A DNA stretch of 64,000 bases from an uncultured Clostridia bacterium (GCA_949282385.1 CASDOP010000001.1:333639-397638); one strand, 5' to 3'. Shown: positions 1 to 9,346, counted from the first letter of the stretch. Notes: generated by a model from the letters alone, not told the origin. Program-made: numbers and translations.

Positions 1-882
1 ATATGCCGAAATTACCGCGAGCAGCGAAACGAGCACGAGCACGGTAGATATTACGACGAGGAAAATGAGAAGGTAATCGGTAAATGCGTAGAGAGATATC
101 GTAAGCCCCGATACTCCGCTCAAAAGATTGGGAAGCGAAAGCATGAGACCTATAAAGCTCGATATACCGCTCAGCATGGATATTACCGAAAGCGATATGA
201 TTTTGCCCGCCGCAAGGTGCGACCTCTTTACGGGAGTTACGAGCAGAGTCGCTATAGTGCCGCGCTCCTTCTCGCCCGCTATGCTCTCCAGAACGACAGA
301 CACGCAGCCCGAGAACATGAGCATAATCAGCACCATAGGCACTATGGAAGATACCACCTGCAGCGCTACCGAAGTACTGTCGGCGAGGTCGTAAACTTCG
401 TCCGTCCCTCCGTTTACGTCGAAGAGATTTGAAAGGCTCTCTTCGTACGCGTTGAGCAGACCGACGATTGCTTCGTATGCCGCGAGCGACTGCGTTTCGG
501 AAGAATTGTAAAATATGCTGACGTTGGGAACGACTGTATGGTCGCTGCCCATAACTTTTTCGTCGAAGTCGGCAGGGAACACGACGTATAAATCGAGATT
601 TCCCTTCGCAACCATGTCCTTTGCCGTCTGTTCGTCGTCAATACCGTCCACAAGCACGAACGCAGGGGACGCGATTGCCTGCTGCATGGAAGCAGGCATA
701 TTTACAACGCATATCTGCGGCGTCTGAACGCCCGACGAAACTATGGACGAGGTTACGCTTCCTATCACCGAATACACGGCGTATATGAGAAAGCCCGGCA
801 ACAGAATTGTCATTAAAAAAAGTCGCGCGTCGCCGAAAAAACGGCGGAATTCTTTTTTGATTATGGTAAGAACGGTACTCAT
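1..882 (-). CDS. ABC-2 type transporter permease, NatB-like (C-terminus outside window)
   Basis: About 294 residues are visible from the ATG at 882 to the window edge, so the C-terminus is missing. After a short charged N-terminus there is a hydrophobic segment (about residues 22-45), a long extracytoplasmic stretch, then several membrane segments. The phrase ESIAGEKERGTIATLLVTP is the signature of ABC-2/NatB permeases involved in Na+ or drug export. The start codon overlaps the stop of the ATPase gene by four bases (ATGA), so the two are translationally coupled and form one exporter. The substrate cannot be read from sequence. Confidence 0.88.
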   Translation of the reverse strand, partial: MSTVLTIIKKEFRRFFGDARLFLMTILLPGFLIYAVYSVIGSVTSSIVSSGVQTPQICVVNMPASMQQAIASPAFVLVDGIDDEQTAKDMVAKGNLDLYVVFPADFDEKVMGSDHTVVPNVSIFYNSSETQSLAAYEAIVGLLNAYEESLSNLFDVNGGTDEVYDLADSTSVALQVVSSIVPMVLIMLMFSGCVSVVLESIAGEKERGTIATLLVTPVKRSHLAAGKIISLSVISMLSGISSFIGLMLSLPNLLSGVSGLTISLYAFTDYLLIFLVVISTVLVLVSLLAVISAY

Positions 883-1658
883 TGCTGCCCTCCAGCTGCC
901 GCAGAATACAACTCGAAAAATCTGTCCTCGAGACTAATTCCGTCGGTAAGTGCGGAAAGCGTATCGAGAGCGACCAGCTTTCCGTCTATTATTACGCCCA
1001 CTCTGTCGCACAGCTTTTCGGCGAGGGAAAATATGTGCGTGGACAAAATGACTGTTTTACCCTCCTCGCGCAGTTCGCAGAGGTAATCGGTAACCGTCTT
1101 TGCCGTGATTACGTCAAGACCGTTAGTCGGCTCGTCGAAGATTATAAACTCGGGTTCATGCACGACCGAAACGACGAGCGAAACTTTCTGCTTCATGCCC
1201 GTGGAGAGATTTGCCATCTTTACCTGGGCGAATTTATCTATGCCGAAGCTCGAAAAAAGGCGGGCTTTGCGCTCTTCGCGCACTTCCTTTGGTATGCGAT
1301 AAAGCTCAGAAAAGAAATCAAAAAGGTAATCGGGCGTGAAGAAATCTTCAAGCTTCAATTCGCTCGTGAGAAAACCTATCTTTCCTCGCACGGAATAAGG
1401 TTCGCGTATAATGCTCTTCCCGTCGATAAAGGCGTCGCCCTCGTCAGGCTTTATGAGCGTGGCGAGCATTCTGAGCGTCGTCGTCTTACCAGCCCCGTTA
1501 GGTCCCAAAAGACCGAAAATTTCGCCCTTGAACGCCGTGAACGATATATCGTTTACAGCCGTTTTAAACTTGACGCCCTTTTCGAGTTTCTGCTGTTTTA
1601 AAGAAAGTCTGAATGTCTTTTTGAGATGTTCAACTCTTAAAATTTCAGTTTGTTCCAT
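879..1658 (-). CDS. ABC transporter ATP-binding protein, NatA-like
   Basis: 259 residues. Nucleotide-binding domain of the CcmA/NatA group: Walker A GPNGAGKTTT near residue 53, signature LSTGMKQKV near 150, Walker B FIIFDEPTNGLD near 172 and the switch histidine in ILSTHIF near 205. It should power the ABC-2 permease encoded immediately downstream with a 4-base overlap. The start has a good Shine-Dalgarno site (TGGAGA, 6-8 bases upstream). The gene is complete and of normal length. Family assignment is firm; the exported substrate (Na+, drug or peptide) is unknown. Confidence 0.92.
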   Translation of the reverse strand: MEQTEILRVEHLKKTFRLSLKQQKLEKGVKFKTAVNDISFTAFKGEIFGLLGPNGAGKTTTLRMLATLIKPDEGDAFIDGKSIIREPYSVRGKIGFLTSELKLEDFFTPDYLFDFFSELYRIPKEVREERKARLFSSFGIDKFAQVKMANLSTGMKQKVSLVVSVVHEPEFIIFDEPTNGLDVITAKTVTDYLCELREEGKTVILSTHIFSLAEKLCDRVGVIIDGKLVALDTLSALTDGISLEDRFFELYSAAAGGQQ

Positions 1659-1805
1659 AAATCTCCATATAGTTATGCCTTAACTGAATGCAATAAAAAT
1701 GCACCTGCAATTATTGTACTATAACTCAATTATCATTGTAAAGCAAATTTTTAAAACGCGGAATTATGTCAATATTCAGCATATTGAAATCACAGCCGTT
1801 TTGGG

Positions 1806-1844
1806 TTTAGGCTAAACCCGACTTTGATTACATTTTAACCTAAA
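1806..1844. promoter_or_regulatory. Paired operator-like repeats upstream of the XRE gene
   Basis: The 254-base gap between the ABC genes and the regulator holds TTTAGGCTAAA at 1806-1816 (inside a larger palindrome, 1803-1819, arms GGGTTTA/TAAACCC) and TTTAACCTAAA at 1834-1844, 28 bases apart. Both are near-palindromes sharing TTTA..CTAAA. Position between two divergent genes suggests binding sites for the XRE protein, but this is inference. Confidence 0.4.
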
Positions 1845-1877
1845 ACAGATTAAATGTCAAGGGCAAAGTTTATGTGG

Positions 1878-1886
1878 TGATATAAT
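1878..1886 (+). promoter_or_regulatory. Extended -10 promoter for the XRE regulator
   Basis: TGATATAAT at 1878-1886 is a TGn-extended -10 element without a convincing -35 box. It leaves a leader of about 20 bases that contains a GAGG ribosome-binding site at 1901-1904 before the ATG at 1913. Confidence 0.5.
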
Positions 1887-1912
1887 TTATTTTAGCTTAC
1901 GAGGTTTATGCG

Positions 1913-2128
1913 ATGATATATACTAAAATACGTGACCTGCGCGAGGACAGAGACCTCAACCAGACACAGGTTGCTACAATACTGGGAATGTCTCAGACGG
2001 GATATTCTAAATATGAGACCGGCGAAAACGACATACCTACTGAAATACTTATCAAACTTGCTGATTTTTACGGCGTAAGCATAGACTTCCTTCTCGGACA
2101 AACGAATAACCCTAAAAGAAACAAATAA
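1913..2128 (+). CDS. Small XRE-family helix-turn-helix regulator
   Basis: 71 residues, essentially one Cro/CI-type HTH domain (residues 4-62): IRDLREDRDLNQTQVATILG, recognition-helix region MSQTGYSKYETGEN, then IKLADFYGVSIDFLLGQ, the usual end of the domain. There is no sensor or dimerisation extension, so it is a minimal DNA-binding repressor. It is transcribed divergently from the ABC exporter, and the repeats in the gap could be its operator; control of itself or of the exporter is inference. GAGG precedes the ATG by about 8 bases. Confidence 0.85.
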   Translation: MIYTKIRDLREDRDLNQTQVATILGMSQTGYSKYETGENDIPTEILIKLADFYGVSIDFLLGQTNNPKRNK

Positions 2129-2134
2129 TGAAAA

Positions 2135-2160
2135 AGCGGCGGCACTTAAATGCCGCCGCT
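2135..2160. terminator. Hairpin after the XRE gene
   Basis: AGCGGCGGCA, 6-base loop, TGCCGCCGCT: a perfect 10-bp stem seven bases after the xre stop. The U-run is on the minus-strand side (TTTTTC), so it terminates minus-strand transcripts best and backs up the uppP terminator. Confidence 0.7.
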
Positions 2161-2182
2161 TATATATTGGTGTATTATAACA

Positions 2183-2210
2183 AAAAACGGCGGATTTTTC
2201 CGCCGTTTTT
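2183..2210. terminator. Bidirectional terminator between xre and uppP
   Basis: AAAAACGGCGGA, loop TTTT, TCCGCCGTTTTT. The 12-bp stem with A/T flanks gives a rho-independent terminator on both strands, serving uppP (minus) and xre (plus). Confidence 0.85.
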
Positions 2211-2222
2211 GACAGTTATTTA

Positions 2223-3041
2223 TTAAAATAAGTTGCAGCAATAGAGGACTATGCAGGTTATTGCAAGCAGTATAAGATAGAGGCTGAACCACTTGTAATT
2301 TGCTTTTTTGATTACACCGAGCATAACCTTTATTGCAAACAGTCCCGACAGCGCGGAAACGATGAAGCCGAGAGCTATGCACCACCCTATCTGCGAGCCT
2401 GCAGCCGTGAACGAAGCCGAGAGCGAACCGTCCGCCGCACCCTTTACGAGCGATACGGCGAAGCTGCCGAGTATGACGGGTATGCTCATGAGGAAAGAAA
2501 ATTTAGACGTATCTTCCGCCGTTCCGCCCATAAACGTTCCCACGCATATGGTTGAACCGCTTCTGGAAATACCGGGAAGCAAAGCCACGACTTGAGCAAA
2601 ACCCATGGGAAGAGTTGTGCGGAGGCTTAAAGGATATGTGCGCTTTCTGCGTTTTGCATAAATTTCGGTAACAAACAGCAAAACCGCGGTTATCGTAAAG
2701 AATACTGCAAGCAAAATGCCTACATACCGGCTTCCGTTGACATTCTCTTCGATATAGTCGTCGAGTAACAATCCCGCTATTCCCGCAGGAATTGTGGCAA
2801 GTACGAGATACAAAAGCGTTTTAAAGGGCTTTTTGAACAGGTCTATTATATCTCTGCGGAATACGAAGCACACCGCAACGAGCGTTCCGACATGAAGTAT
2901 TATGTTGAAAAACATTTCCGCATCGCCGAGATTTACTCCCAACACGCGCTGCAGAAACAGAAGGTGTCCGCTTGAGGATACAGGCAGGAATTCGGTAAGT
3001 CCCTGGGTAAGCCCCAGCACTATCGCTTGCCAGATTTCCAT
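2223..3041 (-). CDS. uppP: Undecaprenyl-diphosphatase (BacA/UppP)
   Basis: 272-residue integral membrane enzyme that dephosphorylates undecaprenyl diphosphate to recycle the lipid carrier used for peptidoglycan and surface polysaccharide. Both catalytic motifs are present: the glutamate-rich loop GLTQGLTEFLPVSSSGH (about residues 10-26) and LLPGISRSGSTI (about 163-174). About eight hydrophobic segments follow the family pattern and the length is standard. It starts 19 bases after the PrsA-like lipoprotein gene with a GGGAG ribosome-binding site, so it probably closes the prs-pth-mfd-lipoprotein transcript; the terminators at 2135-2210 follow. Overexpression in this family is linked to bacitracin resistance, which is not evidence for it here. 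Confidence 0.96.
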   Translation of the reverse strand: MEIWQAIVLGLTQGLTEFLPVSSSGHLLFLQRVLGVNLGDAEMFFNIILHVGTLVAVCFVFRRDIIDLFKKPFKTLLYLVLATIPAGIAGLLLDDYIEENVNGSRYVGILLAVFFTITAVLLFVTEIYAKRRKRTYPLSLRTTLPMGFAQVVALLPGISRSGSTICVGTFMGGTAEDTSKFSFLMSIPVILGSFAVSLVKGAADGSLSASFTAAGSQIGWCIALGFIVSALSGLFAIKVMLGVIKKANYKWFSLYLILLAITCIVLYCCNLF

Positions 3042-3060
3042 AGAAATTCTCCCGTTTTAT

Positions 3061-5202
3061 TTATGCGTCGAGTTCAAGAAGATCCTTGTAAGCATCTTCG
3101 TAGAGCGTTATCGTCGAGCCGCCGAACGCATCTATTATGAGAGTGCGGCGGTTTGTGGTTATGTTGGTGAGCACAGTATCCTTTATCCAATTATAATAAA
3201 GGTTCTGGAAAGTGCCTTCCGCTTTTACGGATGCCTCTGTCCAGTCAACCCGGTCTCCCATTACCGCTCCGCCCTTAATATCGAAGGTTGCGGTTACATA
3301 GATTAAGTGCCAGCCATAGTCGCCCGCGCACACATAATATGTGCCTGCGCCTTCGGCAATGGCTTGCTTTGCCGCATATTCAAATTCCTTGATATAGCTC
3401 GTATCGTATGCCGATACGCTGTAGCCGATATATTCGGAAAGAACGCCCGTATCGGTCGTGTACGCGTACTGAAGTTCGTTTACAGCGGAGAGCGCCTTAT
3501 ACTGGTCGCTGTCCTTTTTGAAGAGCGAACTTATTGTAGTATCCGAAAGATTAACCTTGCCTGTAGCATAGATGAAACGCGCATAGTCAATCTCTTTGTC
3601 TGCCTCGTCCTCGCTGTAGCGAGTGTCTTCGGTATAGTAATCGTCGGGCGAAGTTACTTTATAATAATTATTTTTAGAGTAGCTTGCCGTTCCGTCGCCG
3701 AGGACAAAATTAATATATGCGGTGAACTCGTCGAGCATGTCGTCTATACTGAGTTTGTTGGGAATAAGCGTATAAGAATCGTCCGCATTCTCCCTTACGG
3801 AACCGTTATAGGAATAAAGACCCGTATATTTATCGAGTTCTTCGTATCTGTCCGAATGAAGAAGATTATTTTCGAAGAAAAGATAATTTCTGCCGCTGTC
3901 TTTGCCGTAATATTCAATGGACGTTTCGGACGCATTGAAGGAATAATCTGTTACGCCGTTGAACCATGCAGAACGCTGGTCGGTAGTCGTTATGTCGGCA
4001 AGAAGATCCTTTCTCATGAAGTAGTACTCGGCAGAAGTATCCTCGCTGTCGATATAAATAGACTGCGCCGCGCTGAAAGGCAGAAGTATGTTGTACACGT
4101 AACCGTAAGTGCCGCCCTCAGTGCCTTCGGTTGCGGGTGCGTATAAAATGAACGACGTATCGGAAAGATTGCCCATAGTCGTATCGAACGAAGACGTTGT
4201 ATTTGAAATTTCCTGTGCGGCGAGGTCGCTTTCGTATCTGTCCTTAAGGAATACATACTCATTTTCGGAATTCTTTTCGTCGATGAGCGCTTCCTGCGTG
4301 AGCGAATAACGCTCGAGATACTCGTTTATGACCTGCTGCTGAAGTCTCGTGAGGTATTCGTCCTGAATATACGAAACGGAAAGCACGTCAGCGGTATCGT
4401 CGCTGTCTAAAATAAGATAGTTGTTTTTGAGATTTGCTATAAACGAAGCGTAAGCACGCTTGCGGGTTTCGCGCGTCGAGCCTTCGATTTCGTCGTCCTT
4501 GTACGCGCCGCTGTCGTCTATGAGATAGCCTTCGTAACCGGTATAAATGCCGTAATTGAGCTTGCCGTTTTCGAGAGGAAGATAATTTTCTCTTTCGGTA
4601 TCGGCATTCGAAGGCGTTGTGCGGGAATCTGTGCCGGTTTCCTCATCCTCGCCGTCGATTATAGACTGTTCTAGAGAATCGATGGAGCTGTTGATGCTGT
4701 AATAGAGATCGTATTTTGCGAGAAGCACTCTGTCGCTTTCAACGCCGTCTACTTCGCTTGTTTCTCCCTGAAGAAGGAATTCGTACCTTTCGACATCCGT
4801 TTCAAAAGCGTTGAAAGTCTGAAGTATGTCGACATCTTCCGCGCTCTTTTCCTTGAGCAGAGCGAGAGTTGAATACTGCGAAACGACTTCGTTGGTTGTA
4901 AGAGAATCGACGAGCATATTAAATACGTCGGCATAAGAATAACCCGACTGAATATATGTCGAACCGATGTTGACGAAGGACGCAATGAGATCGCGCTTTA
5001 TGATGTTTGCGGGCTTTATTGCCGAAACAAAATCGCCGAGTCCTTCCTTTTCTATATTTTCGCTTCCTGTAATATCGACGGTTGCGATGGTCTGGCGCAT
5101 ATCTTCATCGTTGAGCGTGGATACGAGCGAGCAGCCCGAAAAAGCTACCGATAAAGTTATTGCAGCCGCCATTGCGCCGCAGACAAGTTTTTTACTTTTC
5201 AT
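3061..5202 (-). CDS. Large PrsA-like lipoprotein with divergent parvulin domain
   Basis: 713 residues. A lipoprotein signal peptide ends at Cys24 (AFSGC). Residues about 70-110 resemble the SurA/PrsA N-terminal chaperone helices. Near the C-terminus (about 595-655) the pattern DTGVLSEYIGYSV..., FEYAAKQAIAEG and YGWHLIYVT follows the parvulin prolyl isomerase core, in which a GyHII-type strand ends the domain. The middle 350 residues, rich in Asp, Ser, Tyr and Thr, match no family I recognise. Location supports the call: a peptidyl-prolyl isomerase/PrsA gene commonly follows mfd in Clostridia. It would help exported proteins fold at the outer face of the membrane. At more than twice the usual PrsA length, activity is uncertain. 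GGAGA lies ahead of the ATG. Confidence 0.6.
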   Translation of the reverse strand: MKSKKLVCGAMAAAITLSVAFSGCSLVSTLNDEDMRQTIATVDITGSENIEKEGLGDFVSAIKPANIIKRDLIASFVNIGSTYIQSGYSYADVFNMLVDSLTTNEVVSQYSTLALLKEKSAEDVDILQTFNAFETDVERYEFLLQGETSEVDGVESDRVLLAKYDLYYSINSSIDSLEQSIIDGEDEETGTDSRTTPSNADTERENYLPLENGKLNYGIYTGYEGYLIDDSGAYKDDEIEGSTRETRKRAYASFIANLKNNYLILDSDDTADVLSVSYIQDEYLTRLQQQVINEYLERYSLTQEALIDEKNSENEYVFLKDRYESDLAAQEISNTTSSFDTTMGNLSDTSFILYAPATEGTEGGTYGYVYNILLPFSAAQSIYIDSEDTSAEYYFMRKDLLADITTTDQRSAWFNGVTDYSFNASETSIEYYGKDSGRNYLFFENNLLHSDRYEELDKYTGLYSYNGSVRENADDSYTLIPNKLSIDDMLDEFTAYINFVLGDGTASYSKNNYYKVTSPDDYYTEDTRYSEDEADKEIDYARFIYATGKVNLSDTTISSLFKKDSDQYKALSAVNELQYAYTTDTGVLSEYIGYSVSAYDTSYIKEFEYAAKQAIAEGAGTYYVCAGDYGWHLIYVTATFDIKGGAVMGDRVDWTEASVKAEGTFQNLYYNWIKDTVLTNITTNRRTLIIDAFGGSTITLYEDAYKDLLELDA

Positions 5203-5300
5203 CTGAATTATCTCCGATTAGGCAACGTCGCTTTGCCGCGACATTTTTACAACACGTTACAATTATACGATATTTCAAGTATTATAGCAAACAAATTTTA

Positions 5301-8300
5301 TTAATTTTGCGTGAAACTTGCCGCAAATTTTAAAAAATTAGTCATTGCAAGCATTGTTTTTGCCGCCGTGGACGACGGTTTGAATATGAGCGAAGGCGCT
5401 TTTGCCATAGAAATGGTAACTTTGCCTTTATATTTATCGAGAGCCGAAGTAAGACGCACATCTCGCAGAGAATTGACGGACGGAAGTTCTATGCAGCCTT
5501 CCTGACTGTCCACGCTTATCTTCTTTACGTTGAAGCGCGAAGCGAACGCCTTCAATACCGCGATTATGAGCAGGTTAAGCACTTCGTCTGGCATCTGACC
5601 GTAGTTTTCCTCTATAGAGGAACATACCCTCTTGTAATCCGGAACCGAACGAATTTCGGCAATCTGCTTGTATGCGTCCAGCCTGCCCGCGCTGCTTTCG
5701 ATATATGCTTCGGGAATGTACGCCGTAGCCTTGATGTCAAGCTCGGCGGAGAACTGATTTTCGCCCGTGAGTTCTTCCTTGAGCAGCTTGGAATACAGCT
5801 CGTAGCCGACTTTGTCCATATGCCCGTGCTGTTCTGCGCCCAGAACGTTGCCAGCGCCCCTTATTTCGAGGTCGCGCATGGCTATCTTGAAGCCCGAACC
5901 GAGTTCGGTGAACTGCATTATCGCTTTAAGCCTTTCCGCAGCGTCAGACGTCATGACTTTGTCCGCGCGGAACGTAAAGTAAGCCTGGGCAAGGCGCGAA
6001 CCTCTGCCCACTCTTCCGCGCAGCTGGTAAAGTTGCGATATGCCCAGTCTGTCGGCGTCGATGACGATTATAGTGTTTGCGTTGGGCAGATCTATGCCGT
6101 TTTCGATTATCGTCGTGGTTACGAGCACATTCTTTTCGCCGCGATAAAAGGCAAAAACGTTGCCTTCGAGAGTGTTTTTATCCATTCTGCCGTGCGCGTA
6201 GGTAATCTTTGCCTCCGGCACCAGTTCGCCAATTTTTCCCGCAAAGGCAGATATTGTTTCCACCCTGTTATACAGTACGAAAACCTGACCTCCGCGGGAA
6301 ATTTCGCGCAAAATTGAGTCGCGTATGAGCGCGGGGGTTTCCTCCACTACATACGTCTGCACGGGCAGGCGCTTTTTGGGCGGCGTGTTTATGGTGCTTA
6401 TATCCCTTATCCCCGCGAGCGACATGTGAAGCGTGCGGGGGATTGGCGTAGCCGTCATAGTCAGGCAGTCCACGTCGTTTTTGATGTGTTTTATCTTTTC
6501 CTTGTGTTCGACGCCGAAACGCTGTTCCTCGTCGAGCACGAGAAGACCGAGGTCGTAAAATTTAACATCGTCGGAGAGCAGTCTGTGCGTGCCTATTATA
6601 ACGTCCACTTCGCCCTTTGCAAGCCTTGCGAGCGTCTTCGCCTGCTCTGCCGGCGACTTGAAGCGGTTGAGTTTTTCGACGGTAACGCCGAAATCGGCGA
6701 AACGGCGGAGCGCCGTCTGGTAATGCTGCTCGGAAAGTATAGTGCTGGGACACATGAACGCCGCCTGCTTTCCGCCGAGCACGCACAGATATATAGCGCG
6801 CAGCGCGACTTCCGTCTTGCCGTAGCCGACGTCGCCGCACAGCAGCCTGTCCATGACTTTTTCAGAACACATATCCTTTTTGATTTCTTCTATGCTGGCG
6901 AGTTGATCGGGCGTTTCGTCGTATTCAAAGGCGTTCTCGAACTCCTCCATCATGACGGCGTTTTCGGGAAAACGGTAGCCGCGCTTCTGAGAGCGCTCGG
7001 CATACAGTTCCTTGAGGTCAAAGGCAAGTTTTTTTATCGACTGGCGGACGCGCTCTTTCACCCTTTCAAATTCCGCTCCGCCTATTTTGGAGAGCGTCGG
7101 GTTGCCCTCGCCCGTATATTTGGACAGTATATCCATCTGCTCGACGGGTACATACAAAACGTCGCCGCCCTTGTATTCGATGGCGATATATTCCTTTATA
7201 CCGTCGGTCGTTTCAATCTTTTTCGTTCCCGTAATTCTGCCTATGCCGTGCTTTTCGTGTACGGCATAATCACCTATTTCGGGCGAAGTGAACATATCCC
7301 CCCTGCGGCGGCGGATATGTTTTCTTATCGACTTGGTATATATATCTCCGCTGCCGACGACGGCGAGCTTTGCTTCGTGCAGTATAAAACCCTTTGCGAG
7401 TTCTTCGCTGCTGAGGCACACGCCCGTTGCGGCGGTAAGAATGTCGGGAACGGGACGGCTGCCGATATACGCGTCCCCCAGCGCTTCGGCAAGTTTTTCA
7501 TACCTCTTTGCGTTGCCCGTGAATATGATTATGCGATAGCCGTTCGCCAGCCAGTTTTTTACGTCCTCTATGAGCATGGGAACGGAATTTAGGTAAGACG
7601 GCGTAGGCGTCGAATGAACGTTGTAAGTCTTTAAAGGTCGGAAAAACTGCGTGGACGAAGTGAACGTCTGCAAAGCGAGGTTGCGGAACGCCGAAACAGA
7701 GCTTATAAAATTTTCTTCGGTTATAAACTGATTGAGACTGAAGGAAAAAACTTCGCCTCCTTTTTTAAGACCTTCGTATCTTTCTTTATGCTCCCTTTCG
7801 AGCGCGGTGAGCCTGTCCGAAATCATCTTGCACTCGTCGAGAACGATGAGCGCGTCCTTGCCTATCGCGTCGAAAACAGTCCTCGCGGAGGACAGCAACG
7901 GAAAGACGAAAGAAGCTCCGCTGAACGGCGCGCCCGAAGCAATTTTTTCCTCTATTTCTTCCGCTATGGCGTGAGAGCGTACGGACGCTTCGCGGTCGGG
8001 ACATTCCTTAAGCCCTCTTTTTAGAGCAGAAAAAACCTTTTCCCTGTCCTCTTCCGCTATAAAACAATCTGTCGCCGCAATAAGCGTAACGGCGTTTATA
8101 TCCTCGAGCCTGTCGCCGCTCACGCTGTCGTAAGGGCGTATTCTTTCGACAGTGTCGCCGAAAAAGTCTATGCGGACGGGATTTTCCGCACCTACGGGGA
8201 AAATATCCAAAATATCGCCGCGGACGGCAAACGTTCCCGCGGTCTCTGCGGCATATTCGCGGGTGTATCCCATAGAAACGAGCTTGGTCGGCATGGACTG

Positions 8301-8720
8301 ATAATCGTAATCGCAACCGACTTGTATGTCTATGAAAGGCAATTTTTCGGGCAGGAGCTGAAGCGCCGCCTCGACGTCGCAGACTATGAACTGCGCGCCG
8401 CTCTGTATGTCATGCAGCGCCTTTACCCTGCGGAAAAGCGCATCTTTCGACACGGCGTCCTTGTACATGAGAACGTCGTCCTTGGCGACAAGGCGGGCGC
8501 ATTTTTTGCCCGAAAGCACGCTTATCGCCTCATACGCTTTATCGGCAGAAACGGGGTCGGCGGTTATATAAAGCATCCTCCCCTGCGTGAGCGAGGCGGT
8601 GAGATATTTCTGACTGTCGGACACGCCGAAAACCGCCGTCGGCGCGCCGAGAGATATGTCGGCTCCGATGGCGGGATAACTGCCTTTTAAATTTTCGTAG
8701 GTAAAGAAATTTGCCTTCAT
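5301..8720 (-). CDS. mfd: Transcription-repair coupling factor Mfd
   Basis: 1139 residues, full length. The N-terminal third is UvrB-like and should recruit UvrA. It is followed by the RNA-polymerase-interacting domain (GDYAVHEKHGIGRITG onward, about residue 480). The superfamily 2 translocase motor has Walker A CGDVGYGKTEVALRA (about 625), the DEEQ box VLDEEQRFGVEHKEK (about 730) and motif VI QLRGRVGRGSRLAQAYF (about 900). The C-terminal TRCF domain is present. Mfd pushes RNA polymerase off lesions and hands over to nucleotide excision repair. The gene sits 43 bases after pth, as in many Firmicutes. I see no ribosome-binding site before the ATG at 8720. Confidence 0.97.
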   Translation of the reverse strand: MKANFFTYENLKGSYPAIGADISLGAPTAVFGVSDSQKYLTASLTQGRMLYITADPVSADKAYEAISVLSGKKCARLVAKDDVLMYKDAVSKDALFRRVKALHDIQSGAQFIVCDVEAALQLLPEKLPFIDIQVGCDYDYQSMPTKLVSMGYTREYAAETAGTFAVRGDILDIFPVGAENPVRIDFFGDTVERIRPYDSVSGDRLEDINAVTLIAATDCFIAEEDREKVFSALKRGLKECPDREASVRSHAIAEEIEEKIASGAPFSGASFVFPLLSSARTVFDAIGKDALIVLDECKMISDRLTALEREHKERYEGLKKGGEVFSFSLNQFITEENFISSVSAFRNLALQTFTSSTQFFRPLKTYNVHSTPTPSYLNSVPMLIEDVKNWLANGYRIIIFTGNAKRYEKLAEALGDAYIGSRPVPDILTAATGVCLSSEELAKGFILHEAKLAVVGSGDIYTKSIRKHIRRRRGDMFTSPEIGDYAVHEKHGIGRITGTKKIETTDGIKEYIAIEYKGGDVLYVPVEQMDILSKYTGEGNPTLSKIGGAEFERVKERVRQSIKKLAFDLKELYAERSQKRGYRFPENAVMMEEFENAFEYDETPDQLASIEEIKKDMCSEKVMDRLLCGDVGYGKTEVALRAIYLCVLGGKQAAFMCPSTILSEQHYQTALRRFADFGVTVEKLNRFKSPAEQAKTLARLAKGEVDVIIGTHRLLSDDVKFYDLGLLVLDEEQRFGVEHKEKIKHIKNDVDCLTMTATPIPRTLHMSLAGIRDISTINTPPKKRLPVQTYVVEETPALIRDSILREISRGGQVFVLYNRVETISAFAGKIGELVPEAKITYAHGRMDKNTLEGNVFAFYRGEKNVLVTTTIIENGIDLPNANTIIVIDADRLGISQLYQLRGRVGRGSRLAQAYFTFRADKVMTSDAAERLKAIMQFTELGSGFKIAMRDLEIRGAGNVLGAEQHGHMDKVGYELYSKLLKEELTGENQFSAELDIKATAYIPEAYIESSAGRLDAYKQIAEIRSVPDYKRVCSSIEENYGQMPDEVLNLLIIAVLKAFASRFNVKKISVDSQEGCIELPSVNSLRDVRLTSALDKYKGKVTISMAKAPSLIFKPSSTAAKTMLAMTNFLKFAASFTQN

Positions 8721-8763
8721 TTAATATGCTTTGCGCCCGTAAAATATACGAACGCGGATAAAA

Positions 8764-9327
8764 TTAACCGTTGTATCTGGTCATTACGTTTTCTACGCTT
8801 TCGCCCTTGCAGAGAGCTATCGCGGCGTCCGCCGCTCTGCCGCAGGCGGAAATGAAAAGCTCGTAATCCTGCGGACGAACCTCGGCGAGGACATAATTTA
8901 TTATGGGAATGCTGACTTCGGGGTCGCGGATGCCTATGCGTATGCGGACGAAGTCGCTAACTCCCGTTTCGGCTATGACAGAACGCATGCCGTTATGCGT
9001 GCCTGCGCTGCCCGAAGGGCGTATGCGGACGTGTCCCTTGGGGATGTCGTAATCGTCGTAAATCACGATGAGGTCGGCAGAGGTTGCTTTGTACTTTGCG
9101 AGAAGCTGTTTTACCGCCCTGCCCGAATTGTTCATGTAGGTTACGGGGCGGGCGATTATGACCTTTTCGCCGCCGATGTTGGCTTCGGCAACAACGCTTT
9201 CGCACTCCTTCTTTTTGAACTTGACGCCCAAAGAGGAAGCGACGTCGCCTGCCGCCATATAGCCCATGTTGTGAAATGTTTTTGCGTATTTTTCTTCGGG
9301 ATTGCCCAATCCCACAATTATTTTCAT
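8764..9327 (-). CDS. pth: Peptidyl-tRNA hydrolase
   Basis: 187 residues from the ATG at 9327. It frees tRNA from peptidyl-tRNAs that drop off the ribosome. Catalytic and binding residues are visible: GLGNPEEKYAKTFHNMGY with the active-site histidine, PVTYMNNSG, and DDYDIPKGHVRIRPSGSAGTHNGM. An upstream in-frame GTG at 9354 is rejected because it lies inside the prs terminator stem and would add nine residues ahead of the conserved KIIVGLGNP start. A weak GGAAAA site precedes the ATG. Order prs-pth-mfd is the classical Firmicutes arrangement. Confidence 0.96.
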   Translation of the reverse strand: MKIIVGLGNPEEKYAKTFHNMGYMAAGDVASSLGVKFKKKECESVVAEANIGGEKVIIARPVTYMNNSGRAVKQLLAKYKATSADLIVIYDDYDIPKGHVRIRPSGSAGTHNGMRSVIAETGVSDFVRIRIGIRDPEVSIPIINYVLAEVRPQDYELFISACGRAADAAIALCKGESVENVMTRYNG

Positions 9328-9346
9328 AGCGTATTTTTCCAAAAAC

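Noticed and set aside
6426..7592. 388-codon open frame on the plus strand opposite mfd
   Set aside because: It is antisense to a firmly identified gene, shows no family motif, and is explained by the G+C-skewed codon use of mfd. The same applies to 17076-18245 opposite pheT and 3307-4146 opposite the lipoprotein.
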